Assembly (NCBI GenBank): GCA_930367205.1 | Contig: OV884009.1 | Location: forward strand, 103,189,189 to 103,253,188 | Direction: 5' to 3' | DNA length: 64,000 nt | Origin: Acanthosoma haemorrhoidale | Taxonomy: Eukaryota; Arthropoda; Insecta; Hemiptera; Acanthosomatidae | Position numbers and translations under genes: made by a program | Shown: positions 46,930 through 59,526 of the stretch, one piece after another | How positions within the stretch are numbered: position 1 is the first letter of the stretch | Layout: the number at the start of each line of letters is the position of its first letter | Notes under the pieces: model-generated | What the model saw: only the letters and a program-made list of their open reading frames with translations | What the model was told of the DNA's origin: nothing | Database searches by the model: none

Positions 46930-48500
46930 ACTGGAGGTTGAAACAGTTGAAAGGTGGGTGAATATTTTCTGTTTTTTAAGATCTTCCGATTCCAAATCCA
47001 AAATCAATCAGAATTCAAATAGTATTGTTGTAAAAAATATTTGGGACATTTGCAATGTGCCCAAGAATGTCAAGAAAAATGGTTCAGAACATACCGATGT
47101 CAAATCAGTCAAAAAAGGAACAAATGCCTTTTGTGTCTGAAGATCTGTGTGAACAGCAGGAGTCTTTATATTGTATTGAATTTATAGGAGATAGTGAATG
47201 TGGATATCAGGTTGCACTTAGACTAAATTAAAAATCGAGATACTGAAATATCTTTCCAGATAGACACAGGCTGTCTCAGTACCATTGTACCCCTCCCCAT
47301 GTACAAATAAAATTGTGCACATTTGTTAATGGTGGCCACAGGAAAGGCTATGCCATCATAGAAGCTCTTCAACACTAGAGTCACTATCTACTAGGGAGGT
47401 ATTTCAGGTTCATAACCAACCAACAATCGGTATCTTTCATGCTTTGCAATGAAAATGTAGGAAAAATTAAAAACGAGAAAATAATGCACTAAAAACTAGA
47501 ACTCTCAACTTACAAGTATGAGATCATATACAGACCGGGCAAGGAGAAAAAAGTAGCAGATGTTTTATCAAGAATACACTGTTCAATAGGCGACAGCATT
47601 TTGTCTCGCTGAGGGCACTGCATGAAAACCTGTGCCACCTGGGAGAAACTCAACTCTACCATTGGAATTCTCTCTCGATAAAATTTGAAAAGTTAGTTCA
47701 TCTTGTCCAGTGTGTGCTCAAGTCAAACCTCATTTTTGCAACACAACCTTTAGAGTGGTTAAATATGGGTTTTATTTAAGGGTCCCCTACCGACGAGTTG
47801 CAGGCTTAGGTATGCTTTGTGATTGTAGCCGACTATTCACGCTTTCCATTTGTATACCCATGTCCTGACATGAATGCTACCATATGATATCAAAACTTAA
47901 GGAACTATTTTCTCTTTTAGGGATTATGGTGTACATTCACACTGATCTGGCTCAAGTTTCATGTCTCAGGAGCTCAAGTCTTTTGTATCTGAAGTGGGCA
48001 TAGCTACAAGCTGAACAACTGCTTATCATCATCAAGAAAATGGTCAAGGAGAATATTATGTTTGGATCCTTTGGGAATCAGTCAAATAGGCTCTGATGAG
48101 TAGTAAACCTGACACTTCAAAGAGGAAAGAAGTACTTTTCACAGTAACACAGTAAGTGTTAAGCTCCATCCATTCTGTCCTCTGCAACAAATACCCTTAT
48201 ATCCTCTGCGGTCTGGATGGTAGGGAAACAACTGTATCAAACGGGCACCAACCGGACCTCAGAATCGTCAGACTTCAGAACCACAAGAACCAACGGAGAT
48301 TCCGACAACAAAGAGTTGCAAAAGAAAATAAACCAGCTCTAAACACCCCATATCAATTCTCGGAAGAAGTTGAAGTATTAGAAAAACTTTCAACAGGATC
48401 TGAAACAAATCCAACCATAGTCCAAAGACAAGAAGTGCTCATAAGTAATAGAGAATGCAGAATTCCAGCTTACTTAAGAGACTATACCACTCACTAGGAG
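46930..48500 (+). pseudogene. decayed Ty3/gypsy element (gag tail to integrase)
   Basis: Plus-strand pieces in order: zinc-knuckle remnant (LGHLQCAQ near 47045); protease (FQIDTGCLSTIVPL near 47255-47295); RNase H/connection end (YEIIYRPGKEKKVADVLSRI near 47520-47575); integrase core (VADYSRFPFVYPCPDMNAT near 47820-47880, GIMVYIHTDLAQVS, SQELKSFVSEVGIATS, AYHHQENGQGEYYVW near 48010-48060); and a C-terminal tail (PYILCGLDGRETTVSNG, ending IPAYLRDYTTH at 48497). RT is almost entirely missing. The motifs differ from both family X and elements 1 and 2, so this is a third Ty3/gypsy lineage. It lies in intron 1 of the RFXANK-like gene, antisense to it. Confidence 0.78.
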
Positions 48501-50150
48501 GGAAGTGAATGTCATAGGTTATAAACTCCTTATCAATTATCAGCTTTTCTGTAATAATGTTAGCACTGTTTACAAATTTAACTATTTTTATTCGAGTCTT
48601 TTGAAATGATTCAGTATTTGGCACATGAAGTTGTTTATGTCAATTTTTTCCAACCTTTTTTTTTTATTGAAGAACCCTATTTATTGTTCTTTGCCATACA
48701 AAGAGGAACTCCAAAAGATGAGATGGAAAATTCAATGCTTAGTAACATATCCAATGACATTCTCAATTTGAGATGGCTAATTTTTTTTCTAAGTTGTAAC
48801 AAGAGTCGTTTCCAAGGCTCTGCTAAGATATTGCAAGTTTAGATCTACAGACAGATGTCATGGTGATGGAAATTTTTGAGAAACCTGTCTAGTGAAAATA
48901 ATTGTCTGATGAGAACATGAATAAAAAAAAAGCTTGAAAATTACAAAATCATCTCTTTTGAGCTTCTAGGGCTCTAATCAAACGATTGGAAACTAAGCCC
49001 TTTTAGAAGACCCAACTCAACTCCTCAGCACTAAAGGGAAAGACTGGAATGAGTGAACACTAGGATAATGCAGAATGAACCAAAACTAGGAATTTTTATT
49101 GTGAGTGACAAATCAAGATTATGATCTGTCGATTTGTAACAGATGTTTAAGAGTCTAGAGAAGGTCAAATATTGTTTTAAGAAACAGTTAACCAAACCAG
49201 TAACAGTGTTCAGTGGTGGCGGCATCATCGAGTGTTAACAGATGTTTATAAGTCTAAAAAAAGGCCAAACACTTGTTTTGAGCCACAATTCATCCAAATA
49301 GCAACAGTGCCTAATGGTCATGGTGTTCCGATAACTCAAAATCGCCTGCACATTCATCAAGATGCATTAAATGGACTAAAATATGGAGATGAAATTGTTT
49401 GGGGATTAATTGAATTTTGTTGCAATACAAATATGAAAATTAAAATTAATTAAAAAATATCTGTACATAAATAAATATTGACTTCTTTGAAATCTATAAA
49501 ATAATAGTTGAAAAAACTAGAAGCTATTTTTCAGATCAAAAGCCTAATTTCGGTTTATTTTGGTTTACAATTTTTGTCACAAAAAAACAGTTTAGTCCTA
49601 AAAATATTCATTGTATTATTTTACTTGTTCTTACATGTTATAAGTTGATTGTGTTATTACATGTTATGTTATAAGTTCATAAAACAGAGTTTAATCTATA
49701 ATAATATAAGATGAGTTTAATTGCAAATTCGGAGAAATTTTTAATGTATTGCTACAATACTAAGTATTGCTAACAAATTATCATTTTTATATTACCATTT
49801 AAACTTGGATAAGCTTTTATTTTAGATATTTTATTTTCAATGTAACTTGTCATATATCAAAACTAATTTAGAAATTCTACAAAAGTTTCTATAAGTATTT
49901 GTTTCTCTTTTATTGTTTTGAGTATGAGAAAACTTTATGAAACTGTTCAGAGAGTAAGTACAGTACACCAGGTACTGAAAATCTATCAAAAGACACAAAA
50001 ATTTCTAAAAAATAATTATAAAAATACTTTCTATCTAATCTCATCTGGTTATTATTATTATAAATTCAACCGAAGTAATAATAATAATAACTAAATTACA
50101 ATATAAAATTTTAACTGTATGAAGGGTTAAAAAACATAAATAATGCTAAC
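48501..50150. other. intron 1 sequence, no gene recognised
   Basis: AT-rich. Around 49220-49450 an open frame reads VYKSKKRPNTCFEPQFIQIA and ENRLHIHQDALNGLKYGDEI without a known family. A neighbouring stretch at 49130-49230 repeats AACAGATGTTTA-AGTCTA and AAGGTCAAA/AAGGCCAAA of 49238-49270, so a small local duplication is present. Confidence 0.35.
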
Positions 50151-50334
50151 TTTATAAGGCTGGAAAGCACTTCTTCTTGAACCATCTTCCCAAGATGCAG
50201 AGGGCCAAGTTATCCCTGTAAATGATTTCACTATTTTCTCAGAATCAGAGCTAAGACAACTTTGACCATCTTCACTCTTTACCTCTTCCATTGTTTAACC
50301 GCAGGTTATTCCACATCAATAAATTAACTTGACA
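50151..50334 (-). CDS. RFXANK: RFXANK/ANKRA2 homolog, first coding exon with part of 5' UTR
   Basis: Coding runs from ATG at 50291 to 50151 (47 codons, leaving in phase 0): MEEVKSEDGQSCLSSDSEKI, VKSFTGITWPSASWEDG and SRRSAFQPYK. The donor is GTTAGC (50150-50145), weaker than the others. Upstream on the minus strand an acceptor TTCTTTTACAG at about 50335 suggests the exon begins there and that a non-coding exon lies further up. The acidic N-terminus is poorly conserved in the family, as expected. Joining exon 2 gives FQPYK|PATVLTNLQRGN in frame. RFXANK acts in the nucleus, in vertebrates as part of the RFX complex on MHC class II promoters; insects lack that role, so its job here is unknown. 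ANKRA2 binds HDAC4/5 and megalin peptides through its repeats. Confidence 0.82.
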
Positions 50335-51359
50335 CTGTAAAAGAAATTATTAAAATAATAAGTTCAGTAGAACATTGATTATTCAGGTTACTGAAAATCT
50401 GAGAAAAATAATAAAGAACTAGTTGCATTTTAAGTTGTGCTAGGTGTTAGTTATTGCCAGATGATTCACTAATTCAGCACTCTAACAAATGATCTTCGCT
50501 ATCATCAGTTATATTCAGGTTTTTTATTACCACAAAGTTTGTTTGTTTTATCTTATCAATAAAATAATTTTATTACTGCAACAAATGCTTTAAAAAATGA
50601 ATGATGAATTAATAATGATTATAAAGAATATAAGTAAACAATGTAAAAAAATATATTAACAATAGGAATGAAATCAGATTGAAAAATGTACACATGAAAT
50701 AACAAATTCATGAATATTCGTAGAATGTGAACTCAAGCGAGCAAGTCCCAAAAAAAGTATACAGCAACATTTTGCAGATGCAGAAGCTGATGAATTACAA
50801 GAACAATGATCCACTAGCAAGGGGAGGGCTATGGATGGATGTAGTTACACACCGATTTCAAAGAAACTTTTTTTCGTGATACTAGATTGAAAAATATTTG
50901 TGTTTGAGCGGACTCTACAAGTACCTTTTTGTCTTTATTTTGTGTGTAAATAAGGTTTCTAAACACCATGTGATTTGTTTTTTTACAACTCAGAATATGA
51001 AAACAATATGGCATTCTATTAATTGAATACTTATTGAAATGTTACAAAACCTGATTCAAAAAATTTTTTTTAGAAAAAAAACAATTCTGTATTTGTTTTC
51101 AGCAGCTCTAAAAACCTTATAACACTGCAAGATGCACTTTAATAGAATTCTAAATAACAAACTCAAATCAGTAAATAATTAATTAGAAATTCTGGTTCAG
51201 ACATCAACATTCAGCAACTGCACAATTGGAACACCATACTCAAAAAGAGACATTTTATGTAGGTTTTTTTATATTTAAGGTAATAAGCTTAAAGTCTCTC
51301 CAATGTAATCATTTTATTGATATGACATCTTAAATAAAACATTTACTGACAAAAAAACA

Positions 51360-52380
51360 CTTGGGCATGATCCTTTTGGATATAGAAAAGGCTTTCGATG
51401 GTGTTTGGCACAAAGACCTAATATATAAAATATCTTTTAAATTTACCCCCTATTAATACACATTATACATCTATTTCTCTCAAATAGACAACTCAATATT
51501 CCATTAAATTTACCCAAATCTGAAACTCACCCAATTTGTGCCGAGCTTTGTTTTCTCTTCCTTTCTCTTTAATTTATACATATCTGACACCTCGTAAAAC
51601 ACCCCAAAGTCGAAAGATTTCTATATGTCATCGTAACTTCTTTATACACATTTTTGCAAGCAGGCTTCAGGAGATCTTTAAGAAACTACACAAATAATTG
51701 CAATAAATAGAACATAAATATTAACGAGCACAAAACTGAAGTAATAATTTTCACAAAAAACAAGACCCCAAATAAACAACATTCTCATTAATGACTCTCC
51801 TATCCCATGGTCCAGATCCGTAAGTATCTTGGTTCAACACTTGAAGAAAAGATTAACATTTACATAACATAAATAATAAAATAAGGAATGCTAAAAGGAT
51901 CAAATACAACAAGAATCAATAAATAAATAAAAAAAATAAAAAAATCAAAACTTTCTACAAAAAATAAGCTAATTTTACACAAAACCATAATCCACTCCAT
52001 TCTGACATATGCCTTCCCAATGTGCAGTTCCTCCTACCAATCAAACTACAAAAAACTTGAAATGATGAAAAACTTGGGCATAAGGATTATAAATAGATGC
52101 CCACAATATACAAGTATCTCTGAAATGTTAATCTGACTTTCATTTACCAACATTAAAACACCATATTTACCCGAATAGAAAAATTCATTAGTAACACAAT
52201 CTTATCAGACAGTCCTTCCCCCCCCCCCCCGAAAATAGGTAATTGTGACAAACTCTCACTCAAAGAAGACATGCATAAGAGAACTAAACATAGACTGCTT
52301 CAATGTACCTCACGCAGGAATCCTCAACCACTACTATTTTTTGGATTTGCAAATGCACAAAGTAAGAATAATTTAATTTT
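51360..52380 (+). mobile_element. LINE fragment: RT to C-terminus
   Basis: The plus strand begins LGMILLDIEKAFDGVWHKDL, the first catalytic Asp block of a Jockey-type reverse transcriptase. Decayed later blocks follow, including TEVIIFTKNKTPN near 51740 and SVKYLGSTLEEKI-like sequence near 51815-51855. No open frame survives. A C13 homopolymer lies at 52218-52230. Confidence 0.75.
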
Positions 52381-52639
52381 TATTTTATAAATTTGTTTAA
52401 CTAATTTCTTTACTACTTTTATCATTGAGTAGGTTTTTGTTCATTTGTCCTTTTCATGTTCAAGAAATGGTTCAGCATATTTAAACAATAAGTGGTTAAC
52501 ACTAAATCATTTGGCTTGGGAGCATGGCCACCTGAATATTTTTTAGTTTGTTTGTCCAATCTCTCTTAAACATAAACAAACAATATAATTTGAATAACCA
52601 ATGTCCTTTTTTATTTCCAAAACAAGCACTTTATAGAAA

Positions 52640-53660
52640 ACCTTACTGCTCTCAATTTTTTGACGTTCCTTCAACGGTACAAAACAACCAATCGTACTAA
52701 TACCTGGATAGACTTCTTCATTAATATTCTACATCGGACTTAATTTCCTCTTTTCAATTTTCAGAACCGTACTTATTGGCTTACGATATCTCCTCCATAT
52801 CATGATGCCATATAACCTCCATACAACCTTGATGTCACAGTTCTTCTCCCAGAAATATCAATTACTGTAACCTCAATTATTTAACCACAAAAAACATTCA
52901 TCTGATCGAGAGACGATAGAATGGTACTTAATTTATTCCTCTACCTCTGTTGATCGTATAGGCGACTTCCTCCTTATTCTTTAAAAACTTTGCCCCCCCC
53001 CCTGCTTCTTGGATGACTTAGGAAATAAAAGCTTTAAAGAAGCATCAGAACACAACAAGAAAGTTTATCCACACCAGGCACCCACCCACCCAAAAGATGA
53101 ATTCCTCTTTAAAACCCTGCAACATGCAAACATAGCCACTCTAAAATAAGTATTTGCTTCCACCCCAATTCTTTCATGAGTTCCATTCTTTCATAATACC
53201 TGCACTAAATATAATCTCCTCCACAAATTTTCCCAAATAAAATTAAATACCTCTGTTTTATTCCATTTTTCTCTTAATTCAAATTTATTGTTCATTCCAT
53301 TGCTTCATTACAACTTCCCTCCAGACCAACATTATAAGCTATTTTGATCAATACAACTTCTATTTCTTTCCAACCACATCTTTCTTATGATGAAATCAAG
53401 AACAAAATCAGTAGGACCTGGTAGCATCCCCATTACATATTCTTAAATTTATGCCTCCCTACTCTCCCAAATTGCTTAATATTTATAATTTATCTCTATA
53501 AAATTCCACATTTCCCCAGGAAAAGAGAAAATGTTCTACCATTGAATAAAAATTCCAAACCCTACCTCCCACCTCCCCAAAGGACAATTATCCTATATCA
53601 ATACTTTGTACCTAAGCTGGAAGGAATCTGGTGTATTTTCACACATTGGTACATTCCTAA
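52640..53660 (+). mobile_element. LINE fragment: endonuclease end to RT start
   Basis: Near 52840-52880 DVTVLLPEISITV resembles the end of a LINE endonuclease. Near 53035-53100 a stretch reads KSFKEASEHNKKVYPHQAPT, typical of the linker. Near 53520-53640 FPRKRENVLPLNKNSKPYLP and ILYQYFVPKLEGI match the FPxxWKxAxVxPIxKPxK and RPISLLxxLSKxLE blocks at the RT start. It stops where a family X LTR begins at 53675. Confidence 0.6.
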
Positions 53661-53674
53661 TATATATGTAGGTA

Positions 53675-53990
53675 TGTTAAGAATACGTCTTGAGTCATGT
53701 TTTTCTTAATTTTAAAATCTGCTGTGCATGGATGATCTGAGCGGGTGCAGCACAGTAGAGGAGACAACTGAATGTAGACGAGGTTATAGAGAGAGTGGTG
53801 AAGTGTAAAGTGAAATTTTGTGTCGTGTAAAGTTAAGTGAGGAATTAAAGAGTTATAAAAGAACAATATTTGAAATAAAGGCTTTAAATCTTGTTTCTTT
53901 CATTTACAGAGAAACACAATTGAGTCTTTGTTCACAAGAAAAACATTACCTACATCAACAGATCATCCAGACAGATAAAATTACATTATA
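53675..53990 (+). repeat. solo LTR of family X
   Basis: Begins TGTTAAGAATACGTCTTG and aligns over its length with the family X LTRs (shared GGTGAAGTGTAAAGTGAAAT, GAACAATATTTGAAATAAAG), ending TTACATTATA. No gag or pol sequence adjoins it, so it is either a solo LTR left by recombination or a truncated copy. It interrupts a LINE fragment. Confidence 0.88.
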
Positions 53991-55074
53991 TGTATATATA
54001 TGAATGTGTATATAAAGCCCTAAACATACGTACATGAAGGAAGATATTAAGAATTTTGGCAACGGAAATTATAAAAAAACATTGGCTTGAAAACCCAATT
54101 TTGAAGAACTAACTAAAAATAATCAGCAAGAAAACATGAACTGGAACTGAAAAATGAAAGTATAAACTGCAATAGAGAACATTCTAATCAAATTAAGATC
54201 CAGCCTTTAAGAAGAAATGATGGAAAAGGTAAACAGGGCAAAATTTATTTAAATATTTAAAGATGTACAGTTACACTTAGGGATCAAAGATTATTAACAA
54301 GACAAATTTAAGTTAAATATAATGACAATTATCTTCAGAGTAAGATAGAAAATGCTATATTATGCTGTGAGCCCAGATGGCCAAATGGTACTCCGCTCGA
54401 GGTTGAGGATACATAATACCACTTCATTGCAAGTTGTTATGTTCAATCTGAAATGAAATGTCAATGTTTTGAGGTTAATAAGATGGGATATAGTTTATTT
54501 TTTTAATATTTAAGCAGTGAGGATTGGGTATTTATTTACAATTATGCTGTTAGAGCGGGAAAATAAAGAAAAATGCTGGTACCTGAATTTAATTACTGAA
54601 CTTATTAGTAGATTTATTATTCCAGAAGGGCTCAGAATATTTGTGTTTTAATTCATATTTATTTTTTTTTATTATGCAAGTACATGAGTATGTGTGTATT
54701 TATATATGTATATATATTTACATATATATATATATATATATATATGCAATACATAGTACTGTATAATTATACTGTATATAAGTATGTGTATAAGTACTGT
54801 ATATAGTATACATAGTAATGCATAATTACTATACTGATTGCATATTTTTTCTATATCCAGCAGAGGTGTGTTTTGTTTATAACTATGGGAGTCAAAACAG
54901 CAAGTAGGCTTTTTTTGTAGCTAATTTGTTTATTATGAAGGGTTATTGAAGTGTTAAAAGCTTCTGAATGAATTAGAGATTAATGATTTTTTTTTTTCTA
55001 AATTTTTTTATAATTGTAACACAGGACAATTCTGGTATACAGCCTTTGTTTATCCTGCAATAACTATTACCTAC

Positions 55075-55420
55075 AAATAACTTTATTATTATTGTGCCAA
55101 GTCCTCCAATACTGTTCGTATCCAATCTCTGCAATCCAGAATCCTCCACAAGATAGTCAATGCTGACTTCTATATCAACAACTGCACCCTTCATAATGAT
55201 CTCAACATCCTTTTCATTCAAGACCTAGCATTAATAACAGTAGCCCTTCGCCCTTTGTTGCCCCGAATTACTCCTTCGGAACGAGGTTTTAACTGCCCTC
55301 AGTACTTATGTAATGACTATACCTCTGGAATTAGACAGCAAGACTGAGTGCCTACAGTCAGTGTATATTTGTTGGCCACCACACTGTTGGCCCATTCCCA
55401 AAAGGGGGGGGGGGAGTTAA
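55075..55420 (+). mobile_element. LINE 3' fragment (ORF2 C-terminus)
   Basis: The plus strand reads RIQSLQSRILHKIVNADFYI, NNCTLHNDLNILFIQDLA and a proline/arginine-rich end, ending at a stop near 55345. This is the C-terminal block also seen in the full-length LINE (RLQSFQNNILR, MHEKFELP), but of a different subfamily. A G11 run (55404-55414) lies in the presumed 3' UTR. Confidence 0.75.
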
Positions 55421-55649
55421 GAGGTTTTTGGCTTAAAGAGCCTTTTCCCCCCACAGAAACAAGAAGTTAAAAAAACTGAAGTCCTAAGCACTGCTTAAAA
55501 TACATTGTACTTATTGCATGTAATCATTTCAATAAAGTAATTACAACATAATATAAATTATAATTAAAATAATATTAAGAGCAAAAATTATTACTATTAC
55601 TCTCTAAAGGTCTCGAAAGACCACCTCCACACTTTTTGTCTGTTTTCAC

Positions 55650-55885
55650 CTTTATACTATTTTACACAAAATTACGCAAGACTTCCAAACCTTCATTGAT
55701 CAGTAACACATCACTATCCTATTCCTCTTAGACTGCAACAAAGCAGTAGACCCACTCGACCAATCCATCCTTCTTCCAAAATTATTTATGGTGTCCTTTT
55801 CCAACAGTGCCATTGGCTGGTTTATATCATTCATCTTTGACCACACCCAAGTGCTTGAGATTTATATTTCACCATGTAAGTGAAT
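55650..55885 (+). mobile_element. LINE RT fragment of a different clade
   Basis: The plus strand reads TILFLLDCNKAVDPLDQSIL, LPKLFMVSFSNSAIGWFISF and IFDHTQVLEI. This matches the LLDFSKAFDxVDHxILLxKL, LGFSxSAxxWFxSYL and RxQxV blocks of CR1- or RTE-like reverse transcriptases rather than the Jockey copies nearby. Only this block survives. Confidence 0.6.
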
Positions 55886-56549
55886 GAGGCAACTTTTTTG
55901 AAGGTGTAAGAACCTATAATAACTTCTTCACCTGGAGTTAAGACTATCCAGTGACCATATACTTGGCCTTTGTTACATATATATTACCAAGCCAAGTGCC
56001 TTGACTGCTTCTTATATTGCTATAAAAACTTTTTCTAGTCCATTGCACCAACTATGTCCAAATCATCAGTCTATCCTAGAAGTTTTGTTTTGTTAATAAC
56101 TATCCCATTAGTCAGTATCTCTAGCTCACGTCCTACTTCTTTGAGATCTATATTAATTAGAAGGTACCAGAAATGCCCAGGAACTCAACATGAGTTTCAT
56201 AAATGATTTTGAAAAACTACTCAGCAATTTTTATTTTTGGCATTCAAAACTTCATTTTTTTTTACATCTTCCATTAAAAGACTACTAAAACTACTTGAAT
56301 GACAAATGCAAGAAACAAGGGGCTAAAAACAAATAGGGTTTTCTTCTAAAACTTAAGACATAATCACAACAGCTACTGAGGTGAAAGGCAATTAAAATTA
56401 AGGCCTTCAACTAAGAAGACTAAATGGTGGAACAACAGTAAGAAGTGCCATCAAACTTATGAAAAGCAGCATGATGATTAAGATGAATAAGTGAGTCCAA
56501 AAAAGCAGTTAAGGTTACTTAGAAGATATTGTAAGATTTTGGGCCAAGA

Positions 56550-57530
56550 GATTGAAAACCAGTATACAGAGAATAATGCTCCATAACAATTGGAAGGGAG
56601 GAGCATAAGATAAATTGTAGTGATTATTACAGGAGGAAAAAGAGGAAAGAAAGGCTGATTGAAAAGAATTATTAAGAGAAGATTAAAATAGGGAAAGAAT
56701 AATATTACAGAAAAAAACATATTGTTTATAAATAAGATTATAAATTATTAAACTGAAGAGAAATAAGGTACTGGTAAAATAAGTATTTAAGGATTGGGAG
56801 CAAAAATATTAATGGAAAAGATGAGACCAGAGGTTTGCAGGACAGATTAGAAAAGGATGATCATAGGAGGTAGATCTATAGAAAAGGTTAATACAGATCA
56901 GATAGGCAGGATTTGGTATAACAAGTATTGATAGCTCATTTGAATTGGAGAAGGTTTTAAAGGTAATGGGGCTTTTTGGTCAAGATGGCACAATAGATTA
57001 GAAATCTAAGGAAATATTAGTTACGGGCTGAAGGCTGAACATCTTGTTGTAATGCTGTAAAATGCATTAGGCACTTTAACAAAGCCTCAAGATCCTCAGA
57101 GGACACCATTCACCACACACAAAAACATGAATGAAAAACATTTGCTGACAACCATGACGAAGGAGCACAAGATAAATGTAGGAATTATTTCTTGAGGAAA
57201 ATGAGAAAGAGATAGACAAATCAAATTAGGGGAAGGACTATATTTGAAAAAAAAAGTAATTTGGTGTATAAATAAGAATATCCATTATTAAACTACAAGA
57301 AGAGTAGTACAGGTCAGATGGACAGGATCTGGTATAAAGGTTTTTTTTAGTTGTGATAAAAGGATCCAAGGAAGTATTGGTGATGGGCTGAAAAGTACAA
57401 CCATCCCAATACAGTAGCACTGCTATATGCAGTGGTCCCAACTATAAATCTTAGGATACAATTTATCAGGTGCTTTAGCCAAGCCTCAAGATCCTCCTCC
57501 CATCATACACCACAACCATAGTCAAAATAG
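56550..57530. repeat. imperfect tandem duplication, about 450-bp units
   Basis: Unit 1 (about 56585-57115) and unit 2 (about 57160-57525) share in order: GAGCA-AAGATAAAT, GGAAAA-GAGAAAG, TATAAATAAGA-TAT-ATTATTAAACT, CAGAT-G-CAGGAT-TGGTATA, GAAGTATTGGT-GGGCTGAA and GCCTCAAGATCCTC. Origin unknown; no coding sequence. Confidence 0.65.
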
Positions 57531-59035
57531 AGAAAGAAAAGGTGTATAAGAGTTGATGAGTTTGATATAGGAGACAACATGAACAACTGAGAATTGAGGG
57601 TGGGCATTCAGATAATTTTTAATATGTGATATTTTTTGTATAAGGTTTTTTATCAAGGACCAAATCAAGGTTTTCACTGATGAGAAGTTGTTAAGACAGG
57701 AATCAATTGTGAAGTTAGGAATATTAAGAACTTTAAGAATTTTGAGGTGACATGTACCAATAAAATACTTGAAAATTAAAATTGTAGTGAAAAAGAGAAG
57801 TATGTAATTGACTCTTTAATATAATTAATAAAAGGTTATGAACCTGAACACATAAAATTACAATTTCAAAACTGTATATTTTTTAAAAACTAAGAACACC
57901 AAATATTAAATATTTTATTCTATGAAATGAATTTATTTATTAGTCAAGGTTCACTTTACTTATACTTCATGTTCTTCTCTGTATTAATCGAAAATGTCAT
58001 TTAATAACCGAAACTAAATATTATTATACAATACTAACTTGAATCCTTTAAAAGCAGTTAAACTTACAATAAACAGGAATTGTCTAGTTGTGGTTGCTTT
58101 CTTCTTGGTTTTCTATGACAAATTTCACTTCATACATGGAATTTCTTGAACAATGAGTTTCTCATGTTTTTCTCTTCTGAATGTAAAGTTCTGGTCTCCC
58201 AATTTATAAATAATTTTTTTTTTCTTTCACATTTTGAAAGGATGACTGGTCATTGTCTCGGCGTGACCTGTTGAGGATTTTAAAAAGGTGAAGAGAAAAC
58301 AGAATGGCAAAACTTTCATATTTTTTTATTTATTATAAATTCACTCTGTACTAAAACGATTATTATAAATACAGAACAAACTATCATTTCAACAATGGTT
58401 CTGTTAGAATTAAACAAAGCATTAACTAGTCATAAATAATCATAGCCCAAACTACTAGTAAGGATGGTTAGTGCACAGTAACAGTGAAAATTTCCCTGTA
58501 AACAAATTATCAGCCCAATCAACGTAGGAAGCCTAGGTATAGTCCAAACGAGAAAGCGGGCCAAACTCGGATAGGCTAGTCATATTACTAGAAGTTTAAA
58601 ATCAAAATTATTGGTAAATAGTTAACTTCGAACTGATCAATATACTAAGTATTCTTTCAAACATAATGTTAATTTTTACACACCTTTTATTATCAATTCT
58701 GGTTAATAACTATTTGCATTATTATAACTTTTTGTTGTTAAAAGGACCTGTTGGAGATGTACATGGTATATCCAAATATTATAAACAAATTAATATAATA
58801 AATATTTTATATTTTTTTACTCAAATAAAACTAATAACCCTATGTATTTTTACAGAGAGGCTAGTAATATATTTAATTGAATCCTGCTTGACATTAACCC
58901 CTCTTTTCATAAACAAAAAGGTATACATTATATACCAATGAGGTAAAAGTTGGTTCCTAGTAGAGAAATGCTCATCGCATAATAACGTACATCTAAGATC
59001 AGCTCATATTCAGACACCCATTACTTCAAATATCC
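57531..59035. other. AT-rich region, no gene recognised
   Basis: Only short chance reading frames. Nothing I can assign. Confidence 0.35.
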
Positions 59036-59303
59036 AGGGTGTAACGGCACTGGTGGAGCAGTGACCTCATCTCGGTTTGGAGCAGTTGCAACCTGCTCCA
59101 CTCCTCTTGAACCTTTTACCGGTACTCTACCGGTCACGGGTGTGACATTCACAACCCCGTAGCAGTTAATCACCATGCAACTCTGTCACAATCACAGTCG
59201 CAGCTCCTTCTCCTTTCTCTTCTCAGCATCGCTGGCCTGGTTGTGACAGTCACCCCGTAGCTGGAGCAGTTAAGAGCTCGACCCTTTTCATTCTGCGACT
59301 CTG
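59036..59303. repeat. repeat block, second copy, left part
   Basis: From about 59139 it matches 14018-14187. It stops at 59303 where the LINE begins and resumes at 63617. Further left, CAGGGTGTAACGGCAC at 59036 resembles a hAT-type terminus, suggesting the block could be the end of a hAT element. Confidence 0.75.
59290..59303. repeat. target-site duplication of LINE, left copy
   Basis: ATTCTGCGACTCTG; the right copy at 63617-63630 is ATTCTGCGCCTCTG. The unoccupied paralog has a single ATTCTGCGACTCTG at about 14174-14187. Confidence 0.92.
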
Positions 59304-59526
59304 ATTCACCAGCTAGCATTCGTTGAGGAAGGACCTATTCTGACCCAGCGATTTGTTTTTCAGTGAAGTTAGTGTTTTTCGGTGAACTTAGTTACAAAGT
59401 GTTTCTCGTGAAGACAGGAAGTGATAGGAGCAGCTTTCGAGGAACTGTAAGTAGTTTTAAGAAATTCTTAGTGATTCAGTGATTTTTCCCCCAACTGGGT
59501 GTGCGTCGCACGTACCCACAGAGACA

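Noticed and set aside
54366..54452. Possible tRNA-like sequence (TGGCCAAATGG resembles an A box)
   Set aside because: No B box at the right spacing and no cloverleaf pairing.
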